Virus record (IMG/VR): IMGVR_UViG_3300035158_000869
Span: 1 to 45,323 of that record
DNA length: 45,323 nucleotides
From: a virus
Reading direction: 5' to 3' (one strand)
How positions within the stretch are numbered: position 1 is the first letter of the stretch; every line of letters starts with the position of its first letter. Both the position numbers and the translations under genes were made by a program. The notes under the pieces were generated by a model. The model did not search any database and was not told the DNA's origin. It worked only from the letters and a program-made list of their open reading frames with translations. Positions 15,154-23,984 of the stretch are shown here, piece after piece.

Positions 15154-16407
15154 CTATGGCCAAATACCTCTAAGTTGCATAGCATTAGCTACTCTACCAA
15201 CACCAAGAATATATGCAGCAGTTCTCATATTAGTATTATTCTCATTTCGTATTTTTAGAACTTGTTCAAATGATTGTTTCATTATATTCTCTAGTCTAAC
15301 ATCTACTTCTTTTTCTGACCACAATAACTCCTGTAAGTTTTGTACCCATTCAAAATAAGACACTGTAACACCTCCAGCATTAGCTAATATATCTGGTGCT
15401 ACCATAATATTTTTATCAAATAAAATATTATCCGCATCAGGAGTAGTGGGTCCATTTGCTCCTTCTAGTAAAAGTTTACATTTTATATTTTCAGCATTAT
15501 CCTTAGTTATTTGGTTTTCCAATGCTGCTGGTATTAAAATATCACATTCAAGTTCTAATAGTTCTTTATTTGATATTTCATCAGCATCAACTTTATCCTC
15601 AAGTAAACATCCATAATTATCTCTACAATTCAAAACCTTTTCCACGTCAAGACCGTCTTTATTATACAAACCACCTCTAGAACTACTTATTGCTATAACC
15701 TTAGCACCGGCAGATGAAAACTGTTTAGCAGAAACAGAACCCACATTACCACAACCTTGAATTACCACTTTTGCATCCTTTAAATCAAGTCCTATATGTT
15801 CAGCAGCATATGAACCTACTAAAAATACACCTCTACCTGTTGCAGCTAATCTACCAAGTGAACCACCCATTTCAATAGGTTTTCCTGTAACAACGCCTGG
15901 AACAGAATAACCTTTAAGCATTGAATATGTATCCATAAGCCAACACATGGTTTGTGGATTTGTGTGCATATCTGGTGCAGGAATATCTTTTTCTGGTCCT
16001 ATAATGGGTGAAATTTCATTTGTATATCGCCTGGTCAACTTTTCAATTTCTCTTTGCGACATATCATTTGGACCACACTGTATACCTCCCTTTGCTCCAC
16101 CAAAAGGAATATTAACAACTGCTGCTTTCCATGTCATCCACATTGCTAATGCTTTAACCTCATCTAAATTTACTGATGGGTCAAAGCGTATACCACCTTT
16201 AGCCGGCCCTCTAGAATCATTATGACGTACTCTATAACCTCGAAAAACTTTTATAGAACCATCGTCCATTTTAACAGGAAAATTTACAATATATTCTAGC
16301 TTTGTTGTTTTCAATACATCAAAAATATCTGAAGTTATATTCCCTAAATACGGCCTAACAATATCTACCTGTTCTTTGGCTATTTCATAAGGATTTATGT
16401 GATTCAT
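15154..16407 (-). CDS. gdhA: Glutamate dehydrogenase
   Basis: This 417-residue, full-length enzyme belongs to the Glu/Leu/Phe/Val dehydrogenase family. Catalytic-site segments are intact: GPAKGGIR with Lys70, MTWKAA with Lys94, the active-site loop PFGGAKGG with Lys106, and PAPDMHTN with Asp146. The Rossmann motif GCGNVG (218-223) binds NAD(P). It interconverts glutamate and 2-oxoglutarate plus ammonia. The length matches hexameric bacterial enzymes, so it is likely active. A gdhA gene is rare in phages; it may supply 2-oxoglutarate, NAD(P)H or nitrogen for nucleotide synthesis. It lies between small phage genes in one operon. Confidence 0.95.
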   Translation of the reverse strand: MNHINPYEIAKEQVDIVRPYLGNITSDIFDVLKTTKLEYIVNFPVKMDDGSIKVFRGYRVRHNDSRGPAKGGIRFDPSVNLDEVKALAMWMTWKAAVVNIPFGGAKGGIQCGPNDMSQREIEKLTRRYTNEISPIIGPEKDIPAPDMHTNPQTMCWLMDTYSMLKGYSVPGVVTGKPIEMGGSLGRLAATGRGVFLVGSYAAEHIGLDLKDAKVVIQGCGNVGSVSAKQFSSAGAKVIAISSSRGGLYNKDGLDVEKVLNCRDNYGCLLEDKVDADEISNKELLELECDILIPAALENQITKDNAENIKCKLLLEGANGPTTPDADNILFDKNIMVAPDILANAGGVTVSYFEWVQNLQELLWSEKEVDVRLENIMKQSFEQVLKIRNENNTNMRTAAYILGVGRVANAMQLRGIWP

Positions 16408-16433
16408 TTTTATAGCCTCCAGTTATATTAATC

Positions 16434-16727
16434 CTAATACCATTCTGGCTTCCAACCTAAAGAAGATAATACACTACCAACCTCTTCAGTAATTGTTCCT
16501 TCACCACCAGAACAGTAAAAGTCTAGATAATCTTCTCCCTCATTTCTTAAACCAGAAACGACACCACCTGCCATTCTCCAGCTCAAAGCTCTGACTTCAC
16601 CATTCTTACACCATTTAATATTGCATAAAGCCTTGTATAAATCTTCAGCAAAACCTTTATTCTTCAATAATTCTTTATCAATTTTATGCAGGTCTTCTAT
16701 AAGGTCATATTCCTCTTCATGTTGCAT
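16434..16727 (-). CDS. Hypothetical protein
   Basis: This 97-residue protein has an acidic N-terminal helix, KWCKNGEVRALSWRMAGGVV in the centre and an aromatic C-terminus GWKPEWY. Homologues with the ALSWRxAGG pattern are familiar from many phages, but I know of no function. It precedes glutamate dehydrogenase with a 26-bp gap. Confidence 0.75.
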   Translation of the reverse strand: MQHEEEYDLIEDLHKIDKELLKNKGFAEDLYKALCNIKWCKNGEVRALSWRMAGGVVSGLRNEGEDYLDFYCSGGEGTITEEVGSVLSSLGWKPEWY

Positions 16728-16739
16728 TTTAATTCTCCT

Positions 16740-17177
16740 TTATACTATAGTAATATACTTGTTATGTGGATATAATATACTACTTGAATCAAAAAATTTT
16801 ATAACCCATTCATGGTTTTTTACGTACCATGAAAATATAAAAACAGTGGAACCGGGACCAAACGGTAGTTCACCTGGTTTTTCAGATGCTTCCATACATG
16901 TTATATCCCATCTCTTGGAAGCCTGTATATTATCTATCGTTATACTTGCTAACTTTTTATCTTCGACAGCAAAAAAACTAGATTCATTTATAGAATATAT
17001 ATTATCCAATCTGGAATTATTCATTATATACTTTCTAAGAGCTTTTCTCTGTTCTAAAGAATCAGGTAACTCAGGGTCTATAAGTACCCTTTTAGTATTT
17101 CTCCTGATAGAATACACTAATTTTTCTATATCTACATTTCCCTCTGTGGGTAAACCATTAAAAATATCATCGAACAT
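16740..17177 (-). CDS. Hypothetical protein
   Basis: This 145-residue protein has alternating hydrophobic strands in its C-terminal half (TVFIFSWYVKNHEWVIKFF) and no Cys cluster or membrane segment. It overlaps the preceding J-domain gene by 11 bases. No family is recognised. Confidence 0.68.
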   Translation of the reverse strand: MFDDIFNGLPTEGNVDIEKLVYSIRRNTKRVLIDPELPDSLEQRKALRKYIMNNSRLDNIYSINESSFFAVEDKKLASITIDNIQASKRWDITCMEASEKPGELPFGPGSTVFIFSWYVKNHEWVIKFFDSSSILYPHNKYITIV

Positions 17178-17838
17178 ATTTTTCCAACTCCTTTTTCTCT
17201 TTCGACAACTGTTTTATCTTACTAAAGAAAATATCTGTGAATATTTTTTGTGCTTGTGAAACACTTAATATATCATCTGAATTATATAGATTTGTTATTA
17301 TATAACTATTTGATTTTCTTAGATTTTCTAAATCTCTCTTTTTACCTTCCAAATCCTCTTCCAATGTTTGTAATTTTACTTTTAATTCTTCTCCATCTTC
17401 ATTACTACCAGAATTCAACCTACTATATATATCTAATAATGTTTTGTAATCACCACTTTTACATGCTTCAGATGCATCTTTGAACATATCTATTTTATAT
17501 CCCTCATCCGTCATATCAGGATGACATTCTTTAGATATCTTCCTATATAAGTTCTTGCACTCTTCCTGTAAATTTTCTGGTATTTCATCTTCCAGATTAA
17601 TTTCTTCTTCATCATTATCACTAAATTGGGTTCCTGCTTCTATTCTCAGAACGTCTACATCAAATTCTAATTTTTTGAACTTGCTCCATATAGGTATTTC
17701 AACCTCCAAGTTTTTCATACATTCATCTATATCATTTTTATACTTAGATATATCTTTCTGCACATTAGATATCAGCTTATTTACTCTTCTTATTTTTTCT
17801 CTTATTGTTTCTATGTTTGTCTTTACTGGAAGATTCAT
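17167..17838 (-). CDS. J-domain (DnaJ-like) protein with coiled coils
   Basis: This protein has 223 residues. The central segment LYRKISKECHPDMTDEG carries the HPD motif that stimulates Hsp70 ATPase, followed by a helix (MFKDASEACKSGDYKTLLDI). Long charged heptad-like helices lie on both sides (residues 1-50 and 150-223), suggesting a coiled-coil dimer. It may recruit host DnaK to a phage process. The ATG has AAGGAAAAT upstream; the gene overlaps a 58-residue gene by 62 bases. Confidence 0.8.
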   Translation of the reverse strand: MNLPVKTNIETIREKIRRVNKLISNVQKDISKYKNDIDECMKNLEVEIPIWSKFKKLEFDVDVLRIEAGTQFSDNDEEEINLEDEIPENLQEECKNLYRKISKECHPDMTDEGYKIDMFKDASEACKSGDYKTLLDIYSRLNSGSNEDGEELKVKLQTLEEDLEGKKRDLENLRKSNSYIITNLYNSDDILSVSQAQKIFTDIFFSKIKQLSKEKKELEKYVR

Positions 17839-17953
17839 TCAAATTTTCCTTGCTATATTTTTCTTTAACACTCTTCTCTATTTCTTTACCATATATCATT
17901 TCACCTGAAGGGGATTCCGACCATAACTTATCTCCATCTACTCTCTTTACCAT
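17777..17953 (-). CDS. Small lysine-rich protein
   Basis: This 58-residue open frame starts MVKRVDGDKLWSESPSGEMI and ends in a basic tail of Lys, Arg and Asn. The ATG overlaps the stop of the upstream gene as ATGGTAA, a strong sign of coupled translation. Its 3' end overlaps the J-domain gene in another frame. The function is unknown. Confidence 0.62.
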   Translation of the reverse strand: MVKRVDGDKLWSESPSGEMIYGKEIEKSVKEKYSKENLNESSSKDKHRNNKRKNKKSK

Positions 17954-18582
17954 TTTAAAACTCCTTCTACTTTAGTAATAAAGTTCTTTATATTATCAAT
18001 ATCATTAACATAATTGTAAAAATTACTTGTAACGTAAGGCATTAAAGCTCTTTCCTGGTCTGATAACTTCAAATAACCTTTATTTATAAGCCATACCATA
18101 AAGTAATTATCAATATAACCTTTCAAGTAATGAAATACAGGTTTTCTCAAACCCTCTTCTTTCATTCTACAATATTGAACCAATATAGGCACTTCCTTGC
18201 TATAACCGTTTTTAAGAAAATAACCTTTAACAAATTTAGCTGATCTTAAAAAGTCTTTCTTACTAACTTTATATGCTCTCTTGAGGTTTTTATCTTTCTC
18301 AATGTATAAATCTAGAACCTTTCTATTAAAGAACTTTATATATGTAAAATTTTTACCAAACAATTCAAATCCATATTTCATGTACCTATCAATATCAATA
18401 GTGGACCATTTTGTACAAAAGAATTTAGACGCTGTTTCCAAACACTCCTTCATCTTTTTACGTTTAGGATGTTCTATAAAAGTATCAAAATCTTTCGGTA
18501 ATCTATATCCCCTATTATTAAAACTAGCTTGAGCTTTTCTAAAAGCAATATACACATCCCACATAGATACAATTTTATCCAT
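17947..18582 (-). CDS. Hypothetical basic helical protein
   Basis: This 211-residue protein is rich in Lys, Tyr and Phe, predicted mostly helical, with no recognised motif. The N-terminus MDKIVSMWDVYIAFRKAQAS looks like an amphipathic helix. Its size and basic charge resemble helicase-loader or recombination mediators of T4-like phages, but there is no motif support. It is coupled to the next small gene. Confidence 0.7.
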   Translation of the reverse strand: MDKIVSMWDVYIAFRKAQASFNNRGYRLPKDFDTFIEHPKRKKMKECLETASKFFCTKWSTIDIDRYMKYGFELFGKNFTYIKFFNRKVLDLYIEKDKNLKRAYKVSKKDFLRSAKFVKGYFLKNGYSKEVPILVQYCRMKEEGLRKPVFHYLKGYIDNYFMVWLINKGYLKLSDQERALMPYVTSNFYNYVNDIDNIKNFITKVEGVLKW

Positions 18583-18587
18583 GTATA

Positions 18588-18908
18588 TTATCTCTCCTCA
18601 AAGAATTTTTTAGTATTGTCTGTATTTCTTTTCTTTTCTAAATACTCAACAATAACATCACCATGGCAAGGTTCAGGTTTACAGAAACAACCTAATCTCT
18701 TACCTCTTAATTTATTTACTTCTCTACTGAATCGTTCATTTCTTAACTTCTTATAAAACCATTCTCTGTATTTTTCTATTACCTCTTTTCTTGTACCATC
18801 TTTACCAACTTTAAATGGATTACCAAAAGATGAACCTCTACCGATATAAACATCAAAAGTAGATTCTTTTTTGTTAACAACTTTAGTCTTATGTTTCTTT
18901 TTACTCAT
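18588..18908 (-). CDS. DUF4326 protein
   Basis: This 106-residue protein contains the DUF4326 signature: VYIGRGSSFGNPFKVGKDGT, EVIEKYREWFYKKL and LGCFCKPEPCHGDVI. These proteins are widespread in phages and bacteria; conserved Cys and His in the last motif suggest metal or nucleotide binding. The start has AGGAGAAAG upstream. The biochemical role is not known. Confidence 0.88.
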   Translation of the reverse strand: MSKKKHKTKVVNKKESTFDVYIGRGSSFGNPFKVGKDGTRKEVIEKYREWFYKKLRNERFSREVNKLRGKRLGCFCKPEPCHGDVIVEYLEKKRNTDNTKKFFEER

Positions 18909-18917
18909 TTCTTTCTC

Positions 18918-19151
18918 CTAAAACATTTTGTCTAATATTTCAAACAACTTTTCTTTGAAAGTTTTCTTAGGTATATCTTCTGGATTCTTCTGAGCTCTTT
19001 CCAATCCTTCTTGTATTTGATTCCAAGTGAACAAACATGTAGTGGTAAAATACTTACTATGTTTTACTCTACAAGGAAAATAATATGGATTAGCTGTTGC
19101 TTTCCTCTTCTGATTGGATACTTTTTCTTCTAAATATATTTTAGATTTCAT
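18918..19151 (-). CDS. Hypothetical protein
   Basis: This 77-residue protein is basic at its N-terminus, with PYYFPCRVKHSKYFTTTCLF (two Cys) and a C-terminal helical half. The pattern of one strand pair plus helix resembles short phage proteins near DUF4326 genes, but no function is known. Confidence 0.68.
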   Translation of the reverse strand: MKSKIYLEEKVSNQKRKATANPYYFPCRVKHSKYFTTTCLFTWNQIQEGLERAQKNPEDIPKKTFKEKLFEILDKMF

Positions 19152-19161
19152 TATTTCCTCC

Positions 19162-20292
19162 CTAAGGTAATCTTCTTCCTAACAACGAAAGATATGAATT
19201 TACGTATTTCTTTACATTCTGATGTTCTTCCCAGAATAATTGGGTCTTGACTGTTTCATAATCTTTCTCCCAAACTTTCTTCCTCAAATCAATATCAGAT
19301 GCTAACCTTTCAATACAATCAATCATATATTCTTCTGTTTCTGCTACCATAGTTGCTTTACTATATGGTTCAGATGCAGAATATACACCAGGACAACCAG
19401 TAGCAACAAACTCTAACATCTTTATATTTGATTTACAATCATTAAACAAGCACGGCATAAGAGGAGCAACACATATATCAGCATCTAAATCTTTTAGGTG
19501 TCTGGGGTAGTTGAAAACGTCTACCCATTTATGGGTTTCTATTTTATTTTTTACCCCTTCTAACTCTATAGGAAAACCACCACTGAAAATCCACTGGTAC
19601 TTATCCGTGGTTTTTCTTATGAAATCAAGCATCTTTGAACCAAAATCACCACCCTTCACTCCTTTTTCATACAAGTGCGGTTGGGAAAAATGATTTTGTG
19701 AACCTGCCCATAATATTCTAGGTTTCTTCTCTCTCGGTTCATTATAATGTTTGGGATAAATATCACCCCATATGAATTTCGGTAGGTGATTTGGTATAAC
19801 TGTTATATTCTTATTGAATTCTGAATACACTTCACTTAATCTCTCTGTTGAAGTAATAATTCCATCAACCATAGAAAGCATTTCTTTTATGTAGGGTTCA
19901 CATTGCTTATAATAATCATGTGCATAATTCCATTCAGGTATACCAATTAACAAATCATCAATCTCATATATCAAAGGAGTATTAGTTTGAGTCCTTATCT
20001 TGTTATGAAATACCTTGAATAAATTTAAGTGATCTTTAGTAGCAGCTCTTTGGAACTGTACATATAGGAATCTCTTATAGAAGTCCACATCCCTTATAAA
20101 ATAAGAGCTATATGATGATGCGAAATGTATTTTCTTGTACCTGAAGTGGTTTAAAAGCAGGTAGGGATATATAACACGAATAGTACCACATCCCTGTACA
20201 TCACCCAGGAATGAGTGAACTGATATACCAGCAGGACCTTTTATTTTCTTTAATAATTTTGAACTTCTATTTTTTACCTTTTTCTTAGACAT
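19162..20292 (-). CDS. Glycosyltransferase (GT-B, GT4-like)
   Basis: This 376-residue protein has GT-B features: an N-terminal GCGTIRVIYPYLLL, the interdomain stretch NKNITVIPNHLPKF, the C-terminal-domain start RILWAGSQNHF and the donor-binding ADICVAPLMPCLFND followed by KSNIKMLEFVATGCPGV. It would transfer a sugar from a nucleotide donor. Possible targets are phage DNA bases, virion proteins or host surface glycans; the sequence does not decide. The neighbouring HNH endonuclease and amidoligase do not define a glycan locus. Confidence 0.85.
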   Translation of the reverse strand: MSKKKVKNRSSKLLKKIKGPAGISVHSFLGDVQGCGTIRVIYPYLLLNHFRYKKIHFASSYSSYFIRDVDFYKRFLYVQFQRAATKDHLNLFKVFHNKIRTQTNTPLIYEIDDLLIGIPEWNYAHDYYKQCEPYIKEMLSMVDGIITSTERLSEVYSEFNKNITVIPNHLPKFIWGDIYPKHYNEPREKKPRILWAGSQNHFSQPHLYEKGVKGGDFGSKMLDFIRKTTDKYQWIFSGGFPIELEGVKNKIETHKWVDVFNYPRHLKDLDADICVAPLMPCLFNDCKSNIKMLEFVATGCPGVYSASEPYSKATMVAETEEYMIDCIERLASDIDLRKKVWEKDYETVKTQLFWEEHQNVKKYVNSYLSLLGRRLP

Positions 20293-20294
20293 TT

Positions 20295-20822
20295 TTAATC
20301 TTTAAAGTTACAAATACCCATTGTACCTTTAATAATATCCTCCACATTAAATTTTTTCAATCTCAACTGTAAAAATTCCATTACTGTAGGAGAATGTGGT
20401 TTCTTTATTAGATGCATTCCTGTATCTTCTAATCTCTTGTTACCTTTTGTGCTATTACATTTTTTACATGCAGCAACACAATTTCCAAAAGTAGATTTTC
20501 CTCCTTTTGACTTAGGTACAAGGTGATCAATAGTCAACTTCTCACTTTTAGTTCCACAGAACATACATTTAAAACCATCACGAACTAAAACATTCTTCCT
20601 ACTAAAAGGAACTTTATGTTTGTAGATTGTTTTAACAAATTCTACAAGTTTCATCACCTTTGGTATGAATTTCTCAACAGTCCTTTCAGCATTCCTCACT
20701 ATCATTGATGTATACTCTAGAACCTCAACTTTACCTTTTACTTCAAGTTTAATAGCTCTTTTCCAATTAACAACATTCAAGAAAGTGTAATCTGCATTTA
20801 ACAAAACTGTTTGAGCGCTCAT
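20295..20822 (-). CDS. HNH endonuclease
   Basis: This 175-residue protein has the HNH core: CMFCG, LTIDHLVPKSKGG with the catalytic His, FGNCVAACKKCNSTKGN. Two CxxC pairs bind structural zinc. The N-terminal part (residues 1-75) matches bacterial stand-alone HNH proteins. It could be a homing-type nuclease, a packaging-associated nickase or an antiphage-style protein captured by the phage. It directly precedes the glycosyltransferase. Confidence 0.9.
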   Translation of the reverse strand: MSAQTVLLNADYTFLNVVNWKRAIKLEVKGKVEVLEYTSMIVRNAERTVEKFIPKVMKLVEFVKTIYKHKVPFSRKNVLVRDGFKCMFCGTKSEKLTIDHLVPKSKGGKSTFGNCVAACKKCNSTKGNKRLEDTGMHLIKKPHSPTVMEFLQLRLKKFNVEDIIKGTMGICNFKD

Positions 20823-20827
20823 ACTTC

Positions 20828-21061
20828 TTATTCCCTTTCTTTTGATTTATCAAAAATAGCTTTAACACTCCTCTTTTCCCTCAATTTTTTCAATAACTTC
20901 TTATAATCATCAGCTACTTCTTTCCTAGTTGCAGTCTTTCCAGCTCCATAGTATATATTATCTGATCCTCTTTTACAAAACAAGCATAATTTATCACTAC
21001 CTTCTGCTTGTTCTGTAAATTCAGGTGGAAAGAACTCCTTACATTTAGCACATTGAGCCAT
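20828..21061 (-). CDS. Zinc-ribbon protein
   Basis: This 77-residue protein has CAKCKEFFPP and LCLFCKRG, two CxxC knuckles, followed by a helical basic tail. Such mini-proteins may bind nucleic acids. It sits between the amidoligase-like and HNH genes in the same operon with gaps under 15 bases. Confidence 0.75.
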   Translation of the reverse strand: MAQCAKCKEFFPPEFTEQAEGSDKLCLFCKRGSDNIYYGAGKTATRKEVADDYKKLLKKLREKRSVKAIFDKSKERE

Positions 21062-21073
21062 TTTTACTTCTCC

Positions 21074-22186
21074 TTAAAACTCTTTATCGTCTTTCCTTAA
21101 CTTCAATTTAGTTGCAAATATTTTTCTTTCATATCCTGTCAAACTATAATTCTTCTTTAAATCTTTCATCCTATTATATAGTCTTTTTAACTTTCTTATA
21201 TTTTCCTTACTCCTTGGAATTTCACCTTTTTTCATTCTTCTATCTAGTTTACCATGTCTTACTTCTAATGTAAACAGCTGAACTTTATTCAGTATCCTTG
21301 ATAACTTATTTATATATTCTTTCTTCTTGAAATCCTTATCAACGGCAATACTTAAACCATATGCAAATTTAGCTATAGTATTTTTTACCACACTCCATTT
21401 CTTATGATAATTTTTACCTCCCATATATCTAAATTCTATATACTTATTATTACTTTCTAAATTATCAAAATTTATACCGAGAAATTTATCATACGGAAAG
21501 TTAGATTCCATCTTACCTACTTTGAAGAGGTTTCTAATAATCTTGTTAGTTATCTTTCCTTTTTTTATTTTTTCATGTACGGATTCACACCATTGGTTAT
21601 CTTTTCTACATTCAAAATTTTCATAAGCATATTCTTCATCAAAAAATAAGGCTAGTTTTACAGGGTCGATATCCTCTTCTAGATCAGATATACCTTCTAT
21701 GCTCATTGAAACATGAAAACCTGTTTCGTTAGTGGTTTCACCATAGTTGTTAACGAAATTCATCATTGATTCTGCCAAATCCATAAATTTGTCCACTTCC
21801 ATAGGCGGTGAGGCTATTTCTATACCATAATCTAACGCATCATCAGGTTTTATAACCCAAGTATCACCTGTTGGTGTGTCACCTGATTCTCTTGTTACTT
21901 TAAAGTGTGGATAGAAAGGTAATTTATCTATTTCTAAATAATTATCTACTATATAATCAAATCTTTCATCTGGATTTTTAGGAACTTCGTCTATGGCAGG
22001 CTCAGTGCCTTCTTCAGCATCGTAATATTCATCCCAAATATCATCAGACCTCTTAGCAAACTCTTCAAAACCTTTTGGAACAAACTCCCATTCAGCACCA
22101 ACTATTAGATTAGTATTTTTTAGAGCTTTTTGTAAATCCTTTTTGTACGATGCCTCATTTAATATGTAGTGTTTAAATCTTGACAC
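21074..22186 (-). CDS. Amidoligase-like protein with capsid-targeting N-terminus
   Basis: This protein has 370 residues. Segments resemble the amidoligase family (glutamine-synthetase-like fold): IVGAEWEFVPKG near residue 28, TWVIKPDDALDYGIEIASPP with the G-x-E-x-x-S-P core, TGFHVSMSIEG with the metal-binding His, GINFDNL, and YIEFRYMGG with the Glu-Phe-Arg motif. Family members form isopeptide or amide bonds using ATP. The N-terminus MSRFKHYILNEAS is a capsid-targeting-like leader with an NE-A junction. It overlaps the ligase gene by 14 bases. A peptide ligase injected with the DNA is a speculative but attractive reading. Confidence 0.72.
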   Translation of the reverse strand: MSRFKHYILNEASYKKDLQKALKNTNLIVGAEWEFVPKGFEEFAKRSDDIWDEYYDAEEGTEPAIDEVPKNPDERFDYIVDNYLEIDKLPFYPHFKVTRESGDTPTGDTWVIKPDDALDYGIEIASPPMEVDKFMDLAESMMNFVNNYGETTNETGFHVSMSIEGISDLEEDIDPVKLALFFDEEYAYENFECRKDNQWCESVHEKIKKGKITNKIIRNLFKVGKMESNFPYDKFLGINFDNLESNNKYIEFRYMGGKNYHKKWSVVKNTIAKFAYGLSIAVDKDFKKKEYINKLSRILNKVQLFTLEVRHGKLDRRMKKGEIPRSKENIRKLKRLYNRMKDLKKNYSLTGYERKIFATKLKLRKDDKEF

Positions 22187-23984
22187 CTAACTCCTCCATT
22201 AATTCATCATAAGTAATAACCTTCACTCCATATTTATCTGCTTTCTTCATTTTACTAGAAGTTGAATTAATGGTAGACGTGACTAAATAATCTGTATTTT
22301 TACTTATTCCTTTTACAATTCCACCCTCACCTTCAATAAGTTTTATAAGATTATCTCTTTTCATCGGGCCTTTACCAGTTAAAGTGAATTGCTTACCTCT
22401 TAAATCTCCTCTCTTCTCCTCGATAACCATACCATGTTTTTTAACTACATCATATATAGGCTTGATTACTTTATAGGCATTCTCTATTACTTTAGCTGTC
22501 TTTGTTCCTATACCTTCGCATTCTCTTTCATATGTATATGCCGTCATAGAATCATTTATTATATCAGATAGAGTAAAACCTGCTTTCAGCACAGACCTCC
22601 AGGTTTCTATTCCTACATTAGGCAAACCACATGCTGCCAGGAACTTCTCTGGAGTAGTCTTTAACGTTCTACTTATTTCATTAACTATTATCTCAGCTTT
22701 TTTAAATCCAAAACCCTCAATATCTGCTATATCAAATTCATCTAATTCATAAGCTTTCTCTATATCATTAATTCCTAATCTCATTAGAGTTTTAGTAGTT
22801 ATGTTTTCTGCTCCTAAGGTCCTAAGGAAATATTCAACTCTGTAATAAGATTGACTAACACAGAAAAAATTATCACAAATTAGATCAACACCTTTAACTT
22901 TCAACTTATTACCACAAGAAGGACACTCATAGTTCTCTGGAACTAAATGTGTAGGAGAATCACTATAAACATTAACGATGTAAGGAATAACATCTCCTGA
23001 CCTAACTATATCAAGCTCTGTATTTTCACTGATATAATTTTCAGAAACAAAATCATAATTAAAACCTGTGGTTCTACTAACTGTTACACCTTGTATAACA
23101 GTAGGTTCTAGTAAAATAACAGGAACAACTCTTCCTGTTCTGCTAGTGTTCCACTCTATACCTGTAACTTTCACTCTTACAGCATCTTCATTTACTTTGA
23201 AAGCTACTTTATTCTTCGGATATAATACATTCTCTCTTTTACTATTATTAATAGTTAATACCAAACCATCAGTATCATACCCATACCATGTTGAATTTTT
23301 TATTAGTGATAGCAATTTTTCTTTTTTATTTTCTTCAGTATATTTAAGTAAAGTTCCCTGAGAAACTTTAAGTCCTATACTAGATATCATCATATATCTT
23401 TCAACTTCTGTATTAGGCATATCATCGGAATATACCAATTCGTAAAATATGGGATAAATAAATTTTGCATTCTCGTTATCATCCCTATTTAATATTCCAG
23501 CAGCACCATTTCTTCTAGTTTTGTAACCTACTTTTTCATGGTCTGTACCTGTTAGAAGTGCTTCACCTCTTAGTACTATTGTATCTTTTCTCTCTATACG
23601 AGGACAAAATATTTTGACCTTTTCCGTTATATCTTTACCCTCATTTCCATTTCCTCTAGTAGCGGCAAAAACCACATCACCGTTTTCATATGTAACCACA
23701 AAACTAACACCATCAAGTTTATCAGTTACAAATATGTCCTCATCCCTATTAAGCCATGTATCAACTGTATCAATTTTTAATTTATTAAGACTACCCAACA
23801 CATACGGTAGTTTTACTTTATCACTTGTGACTTCTGAACCAACCGTTTCAAAATATGGGTTATTTGGATGTAATATTTGAGCTAAGTTTTTTAGAGAGTC
23901 GTATTCATCATCACTTATAGGAGAAGTACCCTCATTATAATATAGGTTATCATAATATTTTAGTTTCTCTATTATGCTAGTCAT
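22173..23984 (-). CDS. ligA: NAD-dependent DNA ligase
   Basis: This 603-residue enzyme has the adenylation Lys89 in TDKLDGVSFV, motif TRGNGNEGKDIT, a Cys4 zinc knuckle YECPSCGNKLKV...CDNFFC, helix-hairpin-helix repeats (IEGFGFKKAEIIV, CEGIGTKTAKVI) and a C-terminal BRCT domain (about residues 520-603). The N-terminal Ia domain with YYDNLYYNEG and SDDEYD binds NAD. It joins Okazaki fragments and nicks. It is slightly shorter than bacterial LigA (about 670). It overlaps the HD-phosphodiesterase gene by 8 bases. Confidence 0.95.
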   Translation of the reverse strand: MTSIIEKLKYYDNLYYNEGTSPISDDEYDSLKNLAQILHPNNPYFETVGSEVTSDKVKLPYVLGSLNKLKIDTVDTWLNRDEDIFVTDKLDGVSFVVTYENGDVVFAATRGNGNEGKDITEKVKIFCPRIERKDTIVLRGEALLTGTDHEKVGYKTRRNGAAGILNRDDNENAKFIYPIFYELVYSDDMPNTEVERYMMISSIGLKVSQGTLLKYTEENKKEKLLSLIKNSTWYGYDTDGLVLTINNSKRENVLYPKNKVAFKVNEDAVRVKVTGIEWNTSRTGRVVPVILLEPTVIQGVTVSRTTGFNYDFVSENYISENTELDIVRSGDVIPYIVNVYSDSPTHLVPENYECPSCGNKLKVKGVDLICDNFFCVSQSYYRVEYFLRTLGAENITTKTLMRLGINDIEKAYELDEFDIADIEGFGFKKAEIIVNEISRTLKTTPEKFLAACGLPNVGIETWRSVLKAGFTLSDIINDSMTAYTYERECEGIGTKTAKVIENAYKVIKPIYDVVKKHGMVIEEKRGDLRGKQFTLTGKGPMKRDNLIKLIEGEGGIVKGISKNTDYLVTSTINSTSSKMKKADKYGVKVITYDELMEELGVKI

